Source of the DNA: Epichloe hybrida
Lineage: Eukaryota; Ascomycota; Sordariomycetes; Hypocreales; Clavicipitaceae
NCBI GenBank assembly: GCA_019022495.1
Contig: JAFEKR010000005.1
Coordinates: 3,534,001-3,598,000 of the forward strand
Direction of reading: 5' to 3'
Length of the DNA stretch: 64,000 nucleotides
Of this stretch, positions 1 to 11,015 are shown piece after piece; the first letter of the stretch is position 1, and every line of letters begins with the position of its first letter. Made by a program: the position numbers and the translations under genes. Under the pieces are notes generated by a model. That model was given only the letters and a program-made list of their open reading frames with translations. It ran no database searches and was not told the origin of the DNA.

Positions 1-1106
1 AATAGTCTGGGCTGCGTCGAGGAAGAGCCAAGGAGATTGATTCTGTCGCGTGGAACCCGGCGGAGGTGAGTGGGCGGCGTGGATGGTGTCTAGATGTTGA
101 AGGAACGACACGGCATCATAGGCCAAGACTGACGTCAGCAATCCTCGAAGGATGGTCAAATCATTGACAATCTGCCGAGTCTTCCAACTGACTCGATGCC
201 AGTTCGGATCCAACTGCCTGCGAACAATGAGGTCAAAGTTTTTGAGGAGAGCGCTGTCAAGATTCCAATCATCCATCTCCAAGCCTGGGTTTCCCTTCTT
301 GAGCTCATGGATACTGACTTCGACGCATTCCATTATGGCATTCTGAATATCCTTCATGGAATCCGTCATGGGCACCTCCAATTCGATGACCTCGGCTTTC
401 TTCTTGCCTTCGAGGGACTGTGCCACGGTGACATGAAATCTTGGCCAAAGAGATGCCTTTTTCAGGAATAGATTGCGCATCATGGTTGACAGAGGAGAAA
501 ACCCGGTGGTGAACGGGTCCGGATTGTCGGCAAAGGCTTTGAGGAACCCCATCTTGTTCTTTTGTCGATACACTCGGAGGATGAAGGCCTCTAGCGACGT
601 GGCAATGGCACGGTCAGCGTGCAACACTATCAATCCGGTTATCGACTCAGGATCCAGTAGTCCAGTAAGAAGATCAACAACCAAGATACGCGAAGTGATG
701 CTGAAGATGCCACCCCCGGAATACATCTTTTCGCGAGCCCCGACACTCTGGAAATCAGTGTTGACAACGGTCAGACCACGAGCTTTGGGGGCAACGCTAA
801 TGGCGGCGTGCTCGGCCAATGCCTCTCCGATCCAACCATTTTCGCGCTCTTCGGCTCCTACAATGACGATGAGGTTGTTTCCAGCCGCGTCGTAAGAATG
901 CAACAAGTTTGTAACCAGTCGTAGAAGCCCTAGACCGCGGGCAAGAACAACAAGCTCATCTTCTGCACGAAGCTCCTGAAAGAGGTTCTGCTGATACTCC
1001 TGTTGGCATTGATTAGCTGTCTGGTCTGGTCTGGAGTCAATGACGAGAGTGAAATCACCAGAGGCAGAGAGAGTTTGACTGGCTGCGGAGCATTGCTCGT
1101 CGACAT
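1..1106 (-). CDS. RAD1: DNA repair endonuclease XPF/Rad1, N-terminal part (3' end outside window)
   Basis: XPF/Rad1 is the catalytic partner of ERCC1/Rad10 in the 5'-incising nuclease of nucleotide excision repair, acting in the nucleus. About 349 residues are visible. They match the helicase-like N-terminal domain of the family, including EYQQNLFQELRAEDELVVLA, then VVDLLTGLLDPESITGLIVLHADR, EAFILRVYRQKNKMGFLKAF, LWPRFHV and SPWLFLDAAQ. The exons are 1106-1059 and 999 to beyond position 1. The 59-bp intron (1058-1000) has a GTGATT donor, a GCTAATC branch-like site and a CAACAG acceptor. Splicing it out joins MSTSNAPQPVKLSLPL to EYQQN, as expected for fungal Rad1. An in-frame ATG at 1136 could give a ten-residue longer start. 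The nuclease (ERKxxxD) and HhH2 domains lie outside the window. The identification is secure; the exact start is less so. Confidence 0.93.
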
Positions 1107-1779
1107 GCGGGCAACCGTGAGCGCTGGGGACAACACAGTGAATGGGGACGATGAAGATTCCCGGCTGGCGAGACGATGTTTGATGGCGTCTTAACAAACT
1201 TGTTAAGCTGGCGCAGGGTAGGCACAGGGTAGGCACATGTACAAGGGGGGGTGAGGACTCGGGAGCCATGGGAGCCATGGGAGCCGTGACCCCGCATAAG
1301 ATAGATGCACTCCCATTCGGCCGTGCCAACCTTTTGAGCGCATCTCGGAACTGGAGCAACTAATTGGGTACGGATCCATAGATCGGTTCACACCAACTTG
1401 CAAGTCGACGACAAAAAGGACAAAAAGCATGGAAATGGCGGCGCCAAAACGCCTCGGGGGGCTAAAACCAATCACCACCAGCGCCTGCCCCCTCAGAGGT
1501 TCCCCTCTGGCTCTGGAGGCACCTGATGGCTGTCGAAGCGGCCGACGTCATCATCTTATCGATCCGTCTGGTGCCATCGGGCAGTACCAGGCAGTTTCGT
1601 ACAAAACGAACTCGATACGCACACCACACGAATACACGAATGGCACGGTTCTCATCCCAGACTCTATCGCAAAACACAAGCATACGATACAACCTAGAGC
1701 TCCTCCCCGCCACGAACAAACATACATCATACAAAGGCACTACTCCGCACAGAAAAGCGCATCTGTCTACAACATCGTC
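1107..1779. other. Intergenic promoter region between RAD1 and a small-protein gene
   Basis: This is the divergent upstream region of the two flanking genes. It contains a short 9-bp direct repeat (gggagccat, about 1261-1285) and C/A-rich 5'-leader-like sequence before 1780. I see no further gene. Confidence 0.6.
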
Positions 1780-2100
1780 ATGGACTCCAAGGATCAGAAC
1801 AAGAATGGCAATGATGTAAGTTGCTCCCTTCCCCCGTCTTTTCATTCCCCCCTTGGCCGATGCCAGAACAAAGACACAGGGGCATCGCATACAGACAGTT
1901 GAGTGAATCCACACTGACCTGCATCTTGTTAGGCCGAGAAGGAATTCTCGATCCAGCCCATCAAAGACAGTGGTAATAGCATCGACCCCAAGTTTGCGCC
2001 GCACCAGGCTCACCCCGGCCCGGCCTTGACCCAGAACATGCCTGCGCACGAGGGCAGCAAAGAGGATCGCCAGGCCAGAAAGGAAGAGTTGAACAAATAG
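1780..2100 (+). CDS. Small hydrophilic protein, 67 aa, unknown function
   Basis: This two-exon gene (1780-1815 and 1933-2100) encodes 67 residues. The intron starts GTAAGT and ends TTGTTAG, with an ACTGAC branch-like site 18-20 bases before the end. The first exon encodes MDSKDQNKNGND and the second continues AEKEFSIQPIKDSGNSIDPK and ends in a charged stretch, KEDRQARKEELNK. It has no signal peptide, membrane segment or recognisable domain, and composition suggests a disordered, soluble protein. Good splice signals and an A/C-rich leader support it as a real gene. I vaguely recognise the type as a small conserved ascomycete hypothetical protein, but I know no function. Confidence 0.65.
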
Positions 2101-2758
2101 ACGAGTGCGAGACGGGCATGGAGAACTGGCCGGAAGTCCAACACTATAGAGCTATGACATGGACGTCTTCAAACATGCACCCTCTGTAAACTAAATCGAT
2201 CATCGATCTTGACCTTTGTTTCCAATCAACTGACTGCCGTTCGAGTCCTGTGTTGCCGTGGAACAAGGCCGTGCGAGTCCACCCAGTTCGTACAGTGATG
2301 ACGCCAGCAGTGACAAGTTCTGGGTCCGTTGACGTGGCTGTGCGGCCTGGCGTTTCGCAGCGTCGCAGGTCGCTCAGCGGGTGGGCCGTGGCTGACGCTG
2401 CCCTGACGCGGGATGCTCGGTGTGGGGCCGCACTGTATGCACTGTCACCGCAGCAGACGACGAGCTCTCGACGACGACTGACGACTGACTTCTCCTACGT
2501 ACCCGAACACCCCGAACACCAGCAGAATTCACGGCACCAATCCGTGAAGCCTCCTGCAGTCGCCTCAACTGGCCGCCACATACAACAGACGTCAACAGAG
2601 CAGACGACTGACTGACTAACTTGACTGCCTTTGTCAGGCGCCAATAGTTCGTTCATACCCGCTTGACATCTTGGGCCATAGCGAGCTATAACCTCGACCT
2701 TTCCCCGTGCCCGTCTGCCTGTCGACGTGGTGCCCAGCTGCCCGCACCTGCACCCACG
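2101..2758. other. Intergenic region upstream of the WASP gene
   Basis: GC-rich, non-coding-looking sequence that ends in the probable 5' leader of the WASP homologue. Open frames here lack recognisable protein features. I see no other element. Confidence 0.55.
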
Positions 2759-4780
2759 ATGCCGTCGATCCTGAACGACGATGACAAGGACACCGTCAAG
2801 CGGTTCGTCCCGAAGCAATCTAACAAGATTCATGCCGTTGCCGTTGCTAGGTTATACGTCGCATATCCAAACAGATCAAAATGGACATACTCCGGACTAG
2901 AAGGTGCTATTGTTTTGGCCAACGACTTGGTCGGCAACACTTACTGGCTTAAGATGGTAGACATCTCGGTACGTTCCCACAACCCTTCGCCTTGACAAGA
3001 CGGATGCAAGACGGATGCAAGATGGATACGCAAATAGTGAGTGGAGATTGACTGACTTCCCCGGGTATATTCCCTAGTCTTCCAACCGCGGCGTAATTTG
3101 GGATCAAGAGATTTTCGACACCTGGCGCTACAGCCAAGACCGCACCTTCTTTCACACCTTCGAGCTGGAAGATTGCCTGGCTGGGCTGAGCTTCGTTGAT
3201 GAGAAGGAGGCAAAACAGTTCAAGAAGAAGATGGACGAGCGAGAAAAGAATGCGAGCCGAGCTACGAAATCAACACCATTCGGAGGTGGATCACAGCCAG
3301 TCCAGAAGCATGGCCTGTTGGGCGGGCTCTTTGGCCACCGACACTCATCCGCTCCATCACCTGCTGATACGAGAAATGCCATTATCCCGCCGCCTTCGTT
3401 TCACCATTCTCCCACGTCCTCGCAGAGCCAGACCGGAGGCTCTGTCCCTTCTCAGTTTCCGTTGCTGGATGCCTTTGATCCATTGTGGAGAGAGCACTTT
3501 GGTCAGGATCTCACAGATAAGGGTCTCACAGATGATTTCATCAAGGACAACCAAGAGTTCATTGTCGATTTCCTGCGAGAAGAGCAGAATAAAGCGAATA
3601 ACTCGACACCGCCGCCAGCACCTCTTACAGTTGGAGGAGACGCAAAGACCGGCCGGGCACCACCACCACCACCGCCGCCGCCGCCTCCACCATCCTCAAC
3701 ATTCTCATCATTCTCATCAGCGAAACGGGGAGCTCCTCCTCCGCCACCGGCACCTAGACGTTCAGGCAAAGGTGATGGGCCAGCGAAGGAAGAGAGCCCT
3801 CCGCCACCGCCGTCCCCTCCTCGTCCCAAGTTCAATGCTCCTCCGCCTCTGCCAGACGCAGGAAAGTTTGCCCATGTCGAGCAGCCCAAGCGAAAGCCAG
3901 CATCGACCCCATCCGTAACAGCAGCGAATGTGTCGCATCCTGGTCCTCCTCCGCCCCCCCGGCCGGGCAAAACATCAATCGAGCCGGAGAACTCTGGCCA
4001 CAGGTTCAGCGTTCCTCCTGCCTTCCCCAGTCCGCGTGTTCCGCCCCCGACACCAGTTCGTGGCCCGGTGCCGCCTCCTCCTCCACCTCGAGCCAACGAT
4101 TCTCATTCAGCACCTCCTGCCCCTCCGCCATTGCCCCCGAAAGTGCCAGTTGGGAATGCTCCTCCGCCTCTACCACCATCCACCTCACGACCTGTGCCAC
4201 CCCCGTCCTCAGCGGGCCAATCCCCCCCGCCGCCTCCTCCATTGCCTTCCTCAGATGGTGCTCCTCCTCCTCCTCCACCACCACCACCACCACCACCACC
4301 ACCACCAATGCCAGCATCAAGTGGTGGTGGTGGTGCTCCTCCTCCTCCACCACCACCACCGCCTCCCCCGCCGAACCGCGACTCGGGCTATTCATCAGGT
4401 GTTCCTGCTGCGCCCTTGCCCGCGGCAGACAAGAGCCGATCGGCCATGCTGGGAGACATCCAAAAGGCAGGAGGCATCGCCGCCCTCAAGAAGGTCGACC
4501 GCACGCACATCAAGGACCGCAGTGCCGCTCAAATCGGCGGGGCTTCTGGCTCTAGCGCCGCTGGTGGACTGGCTGGAGCAGGAGCAGGAGAAGTTGCTGC
4601 AGGCGGCGGCGGCGGCATGGCCGATGCCCTCGCTGCTGCGCTGAAGAAGAGAAAGGACAAAGTCAGCAAGAGTGGTGAGCTCGCCCATTCCATTCGTGCA
4701 TCTATTCTTGACGCCAATGAAACGTCTTGCTTACTAACCATGCTGTAGATGACGAAGGTGATGATGACGGCTGGGACTAA
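2759..4780 (+). CDS. wsp1: Wiskott-Aldrich syndrome protein (WASP/Las17) homologue
   Basis: WASP/Las17 activates the Arp2/3 complex to nucleate branched actin at endocytic patches and hyphal tips. The exons are 2759-2968, 3078-4674 and 4749-4780, giving 612 residues. The WH1 domain spans about residues 15-125, joining YWLKMVDIS to SSNRGVIWDQEIFDTWRYSQ across the first intron. A very long proline-rich region (about 230-500) follows, with many PPPPPP runs for SH3 and profilin binding. Near residue 523 is a WH2 actin-binding motif, RSAMLGDIQKAGGIAALKKV. The last small exon supplies the acidic tail DDEGDDDGWD with the tryptophan needed for Arp2/3 binding. Both introns have good GT..AG signals (GTACGT; GTGAGC..CTGTAG). 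I see no CRIB motif, as in yeast Las17. The call is firm. Confidence 0.95.
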
Positions 4781-5886
4781 ATGTCCCTTTACTTGTTTTC
4801 AAAATTGAGTGAGCGGAGTGAGCGTACCTGGTGTAGCCCATCATGGTGTATCTATCCCCTTCAAGCCCTCTTAGATGATGAATAAGTCAACCTGGAAGAT
4901 TGACGAGAAGGGATGCCAAGGGCGTCAAAAAAAGCAGACAAGCAGGCATAGACAAAATGACTTTTGGGGCGGAATGATTTCGAGCTGTGTCAAGCATGAA
5001 ATATCGACGACGTTGGTTCTAAAAATTGCGAGACCTATGACGGGTTGGCAAGGGACGGTGAGAGTTTACCGGACTTGATGACCGAAGACTCGCTGGACGT
5101 GGTTCTATCTAGCCTACGAGGTACTTGACTTGCACACTCCCATGGAGATGGAAATGAACAAAGGGGAATTCGACAAGGCACTACGCGAGTCCTTCCAATG
5201 CTCATCGGTCTAACCGTAGGGACGAATCACCCGTGCAAGGTAGTTGGGCAACGACAAAAGGGGTTTCAATACGCCAATGACGCAAATTTCTCAAATTCAT
5301 ATTCATATTCATAAAAAATGTAAAGAGGACAACAAAGTACCAAGGTTTTGTTTGACGTGAATAACCTTTATAAGGAAAGAGAAGAGAGAAACATGACAGA
5401 TGGACGCGCCGTGACGTCTCTCCCACCACGGCGGTCCCCAAACCTCCACTCCTGCTCGGGGAAACTGTCGCGGGACCCGAGGAAATATGCCGGACAAGAA
5501 GGAACCGGGTGCCTTGATGTGCCGGTTTCCAAGGGGTTGAGAGAGAAGACAGTATAGATGATGGATGTGTCGTGTCGTGTGCGCAAGTTGAACTTGGGGT
5601 AATGACGAAACTCCCTGCCGACCCTGCACTTGCGAAATGCCAAGACAGTGGTATTGAGAGCCCCAAAAAATGATGCACACCGAAAAATGATGGAAATGGC
5701 AAGAAGTGTGGCCAGCCGTGTTTCTCTCTTCTTTGTTGATTCTCTTCTTGAGTCAGTGCAGTTAGCGGGCGATGACAGGCGATGCAATGCCGACACCGAG
5801 CCAACACCTTGACCAATTTAAATTTGATCTTTCGCCGATTATAAGCTCCTTGAGTAGGGCGGAAGAAAACGACAAGTCGACATTCT
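4781..5886. other. Intergenic region, convergent WASP and eIF1A genes
   Basis: About 1.1 kb between two convergent stop codons, presumably holding both 3' UTRs and terminators. Open frames on either strand look random. I see no repeat or element worth naming. Confidence 0.55.
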
Positions 5887-6631
5887 TTAAATGTCGTCAA
5901 TATCGACGTCCTTCTTCTTGCCATCCTCGTCAGAATCCTCATCCTCGTCAGCGTCACCGAACTCGAAGTAGGCCTCCCCGTCTTCGCCTTGGCCGAAGGT
6001 ATCGGTCTCGTTGATCTTGGCGTGTTCCGGCAGCTCTCCATATAACTTCAGAGAGCGAGCCTCGTCGGAAGTGTACTTCAGAATAACATCGCCCTTGTTG
6101 TCTTGGAAATCCCGAAGAGACAGAAGGATGATATCGCCCTGGTTGATCCAGACCTTCTTTCGCATCTTGCCACGGATCTGTTGAGTGCAAGCATTAGCAA
6201 TGTGCAGTTGAGAATGACTTGTTGACATGATGAGCTGGAGTGGTCACGGGGTCACATACGTTGGCGAGACGCTTGCTGCCATCAAAGCAGAGGGCCTCGA
6301 GACGTCCGTTCCCGAGCATCTTGATGACCTGAGCGTACTCCTGGCCGTCCTCCTTGAAGGTCAACTCACGACGCTGGTCGTCGTTCTCCTTGGTGCCTCG
6401 TCTGCGGTTCTTGCCGCCCTATTTTTTTTTTTCAATCATGTCAGCAACTATTTTTATTGATTTCCTCTGTTCTCCTGTGCTCTCTGGCCTGGTCCATGGA
6501 GCCAGGTCCTGGAAGACGAGGGGCAGCGAGACAGCGTGCGCGCGCGATAGCGGGGGCGGGGCAACATGGGCGGCTGAGACCATGGGAGGGTTTTCTTCGT
6601 GTCAACGTACCTTTCCCTTGTTCTTGGGCAT
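5887..6631 (-). CDS. TIF11: Translation initiation factor eIF1A
   Basis: eIF1A binds the 40S A site and promotes scanning and start-codon selection. Three exons (6631-6611, 6418-6260, 6177-5887) give 156 residues, close to the 153 of yeast. The protein starts MPKNKGK, followed by [19 protein letters not shown], the OB fold ([51 protein letters not shown]) and the acidic C-terminal tail ending DVDIDDI. The introns start GTACGT and GTATGT and end AAATAG and CAACAG. The first intron (192 bp) is longer than the window average and has a T-rich/A-rich acceptor tract. The tiny seven-codon first exon is assigned from MPKNKGK, the invariant family start. The call is firm. Confidence 0.96.
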
Positions 6632-7252
6632 ATTCGCTTCGGGTGGTGAGGATGGGCGTAATGTTTGCGTAGAAGTTATCGAGCTGCGTTTGCGCGTAAG
6701 GGAAGTGGTCTGGTTGAGAGTAAAGAAGATGAGGTTGTGAGGTGGAGGGGTTGGCGATGTGGAAGGAGGAATCGGTGTGTTTATGAACCTTGGCAAGTTT
6801 TACGGGGCTTATAACTTGTAACCTTGAGCGCATGCAGGAGGCACGTATGGATTATGTGTGGACTGTGGACGGAGTATGTGTTGTGGACGGAGCATGCGTG
6901 TGTGTGTGTCATGTGAGTTCTTATTAGGCCCCGACGTGATGCCAGTGCCAGTGGGCTGCCCGAGAAAAAAAAAAAAAAAAAGGGAAGTGGGTCCACATAA
7001 CCAGCCAGGGCGATAGAGAAAGACCCTTGTTATCACACAATATTCGACTTGAATAAAGTACTGCCTTAGCAAGCTTTGTGTCAAGCTTTCAACGTGTTAT
7101 TGGCCAACTTTCAGTCTGCACTGGAAGTCAATACAACATCCCGACCGACTTCCTTTGTCAACGAGGCCTTCCTTCCATCCGTCATTCAACAGCCCAGTCT
7201 ACTGCCTTTGGGTAAACATGACACGTGCATCAGTCCCCGACCACATCTTCAC
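6632..7252. other. Divergent promoter region between eIF1A and an unknown gene
   Basis: Holds the eIF1A promoter and leader, a TG-rich stretch near 6890-6920 and an 18-base A run at about 6964-6981. No gene is recognised. The downstream gene's frame is open back to 7076, so part of this stretch could be coding if an earlier start is used. Confidence 0.5.
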
Positions 7253-7969
7253 ATGGCGATAGCCGGAGCTGCACGGCGACCTCTGGTCGCTTGCTTGAAA
7301 TCGCACGCGGAGCTCGTTCCCATCGCACCAACCTCTCTCCTGCGCCATGTCCACATGGCCACAAGAGCTCCGAAAAGTAACATCAGGAGCAGAAACCCAA
7401 AGACGGTGAAACGATTCATCCCCGAAGACGTCAAGCGATTCGTGAGACCGGACGGCAAGCTTCTGACGAACCGCGAGAACCGAGATTTCTTGCTCGAACA
7501 CGATCTAGAGCCTGACAACGGGCGAATGATGCGGTTCTCAGCTGGCCCAGAGCTAGCTCGCCTCGAGAGAGACTTCAGTGCCACCTTTGCCTACAGTCAC
7601 AAGCATGTAATTCATCCTTACGACCTCCGCTTCTTCGAGCCTCGTGGCCATCCTATATCGCCCATGAAACGAACCGAATACGCTCGGAAGAAACAAGACC
7701 AGGCAATGTGGATCTTCGTCACCAGTGTTGGCGGCGCGTCAGCCGTAGTGCGGACTCTCACACAGCGGAGGTTAACCCGGTCTCTTTATCAGGCTTTGGA
7801 CGAGCTTGGCTATCGACCGACGCCTGGCAGCGACGAGGGCGAGAAAATCCGGGGTACTCTCTGGATCACGCTCCATAACCCTACCAAGGCTGCTGGGCAG
7901 CCACCAGAACGGTTCGGGAGAGTCATTGCTGATGCCCTGGCAAAGCATTGTAGTCGCCAGCCGAAATGA
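7253..7969 (+). CDS. Conserved-looking hypothetical protein, possibly mitochondrial
   Basis: This single-exon frame of 238 residues is counted from the ATG at 7253; the frame is open from an ATG at 7076 (297 residues). I prefer 7253 because the segment after it, MAIAGAARRPLVACLKSH, is rich in Ala and Arg and free of acids, like a mitochondrial presequence. It is followed by basic NPKTVKRFIPEDVKRFVRP. The middle, NRENRDFLLEHDLEPDNGRM, and the segment SHKHVIHPYDLRFFEPRGHP look like folded, conserved protein. The C-terminal third (MWIFVTSVGGASAVVRTLTQ to ADALAAKHCSRQPK-like end) is amphipathic. I do not recognise the family and assign no function. The long open frame and its protein-like composition support it as real. 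Confidence 0.7.
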   Translation: MAIAGAARRPLVACLKSHAELVPIAPTSLLRHVHMATRAPKSNIRSRNPKTVKRFIPEDVKRFVRPDGKLLTNRENRDFLLEHDLEPDNGRMMRFSAGPELARLERDFSATFAYSHKHVIHPYDLRFFEPRGHPISPMKRTEYARKKQDQAMWIFVTSVGGASAVVRTLTQRRLTRSLYQALDELGYRPTPGSDEGEKIRGTLWITLHNPTKAAGQPPERFGRVIADALAKHCSRQPK

Positions 7970-9200
7970 GCTGTGCAACACTTCCCAAAATCGCCAAGGG
8001 GGTCGGCTGAGAAGGCGCGGAGGAGGGGCGTCTTTGAAATCCATCGGTCGAGCACATTTCAACGCCACGTGAGAAGAGCCGCTTTGTATTTGGCAGACTG
8101 TAGATCAGCATGACACCCTATGAAAGCCGAGCCGAAATGAATCTCGATGCTCTGTGTGTATATAAATAGATGGATCATGGCACGCCGCATCTTGTGTGCC
8201 CAGACATTCAATGACCACGGGGGAACCTCCGATAAAGACGCAAAAGTCGATATTCACATCCTCGCAGCCACGGCATTCACTACCTCTGCTACTTGCCCAA
8301 CCCGAGATATGCCTCTCCAAGAAATCAATGCTGCCAAGGGCAAAACATCAATGCAAAAAGCACTCTGCTCAAGCACGAAATTTCTGTGCAATCATTGCTA
8401 ACCCTTTGGTAACTCGTTCTATAGAAGGACTTGCGCGATGCCGAAGAAGTAATTAAAAAAAAAAAAAGGAAGCAGGTCCAGATGAAGTCTGAGGAAGTCT
8501 AGAGTCTACGAGACTCGCAACGCAACCCAGACTCGATTTCAAAACCCCCATATCCAAAAAATTGACTTGGGCGGAGACAATGCGTTATACTTATCATGGG
8601 TTGAAGAAGATAACCATGCTGTTCCACCCCGTGCTTCTCCAAGTTTCAAGAATCGTCTTCTCAGCACAGAGTGAGTGCGTCTTCCCGAATGATTTCGCAC
8701 GACTGCAAACGCCACATGGGGCAGCTTCCGGGTCTCCAGGAGCTATGATGGTATTCACATGCAAAGGATGCAAAAGGCTTCTTTCCCATGGAAATCACCC
8801 ACATTAGTTTACCGCTGACCTCTTCGCGGCCGAGAATGTAAACGGCCAACACTCTTGCAGTAACCCTCATCGGTATGTATACGGAAAAGGGGGGGGGGGG
8901 GTAAGGTGGTCGACTGGGGGTCTTGAATGGCGAACTTCTCACTTTGCCTTTAAGTACAGATGCAGTCTACTTGTTCATACTTGTTCATACGTATTTTTCT
9001 TATTTTGGTACATGCTTGAATCGTATTCATCTTGTTTACCTCCAATGTTCAAGAGGATCACGTAAATGTTCTGCTCATTCATCGACGGACGCGCAAGGAG
9101 GAGTGGGTGAGGCGAGGCCGGTCCGATTGAAAAGAGTGCCCTCCACGTACATGGGGGGGCGGTGCCACCATAATAGCGAACGGAAATCAAACAAGTCAAT
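7970..9200. other. Intergenic region with homopolymer runs
   Basis: Convergent ends of two genes. It contains a 13-base G run (8889-8901) and an A-rich run near 8455-8467. Open frames are short and random in composition. I see no RNA gene or mobile element. Confidence 0.55.
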
Positions 9201-11015
9201 TCACTCACTCTCGAAAATACTTGCACCATTTCTGTTGGTTCGTCTCAAGACGCTTCCAGCTTTGTTCATCAACAGATCAAGATCTGGCTTCCATCCCTCC
9301 CATTTACGACAGCCATGAAATTTGTACAGATGCTGCCACATGTGGTCCTTCCTGGTAAAGCTCCTGTCCTGGACCGCACGTTTAGCGCATGATTCGAATT
9401 CATGTGATTGCATATGCTCCTCATTTGGCATGGCTTGGCCGCAGAAGATGCACTCTGCTTGCGTTTGACCGAGCCTCCAAATAAGATGAGGCTGCTCGGG
9501 GGGTAGAGGTATTGCGCACACCCATGACGTATCGCCCGGAGTATGGACCGACCGCTCGTGTCGAAGCCAGTCATACTTCTTGGAAAAGCCACGCAAGCAA
9601 TGCGTACAGGTGAATGTTGGCGATTTCGACTTTTTGATTCTTGCCGACGCTGACTTGACCCACGCAGGTTGAGCCCTGTGCTCCGAGCTCCAGCCTGACA
9701 ACACCGCGTCACTGCTGGCGGACACCTGGGAGGAATCGAACGTGGAGAAATTGGACGTGGAGCCATCGGACGAACAGCAAAACGCAGAACGAGCGTACAA
9801 TATTGGCTCCGTGTTTGCTGAAGAACCTGGATCATCCTTGGGGAGCAGCATCGTTTCATCATTGCCCAATGAGCCGCCTTCTTGGGTGGTGTTCGCATTT
9901 GACCCGATGGCCCGTCGAATGACATCTTCTGAGACGGGTTCATTGTCGGGTGGTGAATTTCTCCATCGTTCAAAGGGTGTCATGTGGGAGAGGGAAGACT
10001 GGGGCATCGGCGATCCAGTGCGAAATGCCCTGTTGTTTAGCATTGGCTGAGTCAATAGTCGGTGACGACGTCTTGCGTTGGTGAACCAGTTGATCACCTG
10101 CGTGCGGCTCAGTCCTGACCGTTCGGCAAGTGACATCTTTTCTTCATCTGTTGGATAAGGGTGTTGTATGTTGACTGCGAACCAATCGCGCAGGACCTGG
10201 GTTCTCCTGACGGAACGAGAGCTCGATCTCTTACTCGTTCCTGATGATAGGGGTACTACCGTAGAGCATGGCTGGACAGAGATGGACAAGCTGTGATCCC
10301 AGGATGAGTGATTCGCCACCTCGTTGACCCCGTGTAAGTGCCCGATGACGGGATGGGCCGTCTCAAACTGAGAATGGCCACGCTTGGAACGCTCGGCGAG
10401 ACTACAACTCCGAAACAAGGCCACGCAGCTGGAGCACGAGTTGATGGGATTGGGATTCGCTTCAGTGGTCTGCAAAATAAAGCATTGTAAACGCGAACGC
10501 CTGCAGTGCACGCAGGGCTCTAGTGGTCGCCAAGCACCATTCTTTGCGAAGAACTCTTCCATTGCCTCTTGATACAAGGCTGGCTCCAATCCAGCAACGG
10601 GTTGTTGAACGGCTGATGGCATGCTCTCGCTGCGACAATCCATATCTGGCGGTGGAAAAGAAAGGCTCGTCCCATGGTGTTCCAGGGCGGGCAGAATGTA
10701 CGGGAATTGCGGGGCCAGAACATCAGAGGTTTCCACGCCGGCTCCAAAGAAGAAGGAAAAAGAAGCAGTGCAGTCCCAGTCGGCAGACGTAATTGGCGAG
10801 ACGGGTCCCGTGGTGATCTCTGAAGCCATCTTGACGATGTGCTGGTCCCAAGGTCCTAGGGCCTCGAGGCCAGGTAAGGTTGCGGCGGCTCGGCGGTTGT
10901 CATCCTCATCCGCGCCCTTGTCTGACGACGTGGGGTTGGGGTTGAGGTTGGGGTTGGGGTTGGCGTCTGCCTCTCGTGGAGAAAGAAGAAGATTGTGATG
11001 GGACATGTGCATCAT
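9201..11015 (-). CDS. Homeobox and C2H2 zinc-finger transcription factor
   Basis: A single open frame of 604 residues encodes a nuclear DNA-binding regulator. A Cys-rich segment at about residues 168-205 ([12 protein letters not shown], then [11 protein letters not shown]) resembles a fungal Cys cluster. A TALE-type homeodomain lies at about 265-320 ([20 protein letters not shown] with the PYP loop, then [18 protein letters not shown]). Zinc-finger motifs follow from about 468: [20 protein letters not shown] and a C-terminal set including [20 protein letters not shown] and [17 protein letters not shown]. This homeobox + C2H2 layout is a known Pezizomycotina family, often tied to development, but no target can be inferred here. 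The N-terminus includes [10 protein letters not shown], encoded by a hexameric repeat (about 10931-10964). The stop is at 9201 and no introns are needed. Confidence 0.88.
   Translation of the reverse strand: MMHMSHHNLLLSPREADANPNPNLNPNPTSSDKGADEDDNRRAAATLPGLEALGPWDQHIVKMASEITTGPVSPITSADWDCTASFSFFFGAGVETSDVLAPQFPYILPALEHHGTSLSFPPPDMDCRSESMPSAVQQPVAGLEPALYQEAMEEFFAKNGAWRPLEPCVHCRRSRLQCFILQTTEANPNPINSCSSCVALFRSCSLAERSKRGHSQFETAHPVIGHLHGVNEVANHSSWDHSLSISVQPCSTVVPLSSGTSKRSSSRSVRRTQVLRDWFAVNIQHPYPTDEEKMSLAERSGLSRTQVINWFTNARRRHRLLTQPMLNNRAFRTGSPMPQSSLSHMTPFERWRNSPPDNEPVSEDVIRRAIGSNANTTQEGGSLGNDETMLLPKDDPGSSANTEPILYARSAFCCSSDGSTSNFSTFDSSQVSASSDAVLSGWSSEHRAQPAWVKSASARIKKSKSPTFTCTHCLRGFSKKYDWLRHERSVHTPGDTSWVCAIPLPPEQPHLIWRLGQTQAECIFCGQAMPNEEHMQSHEFESCAKRAVQDRSFTRKDHMWQHLYKFHGCRKWEGWKPDLDLLMNKAGSVLRRTNRNGASIFESE

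Noticed and set aside
3503..4395. Long antisense frames rich in Gly, Glu or His across the WASP gene
   Set aside because: They are mirror images of the CCX-repeat polyproline coding region and have no start context or domain.
10931..10964. GGTTGG-type hexamer repeat resembling telomere-like DNA
   Set aside because: It lies inside the homeobox gene frame and encodes the [10 protein letters not shown] stretch; it is not a telomeric TTAGGG array.
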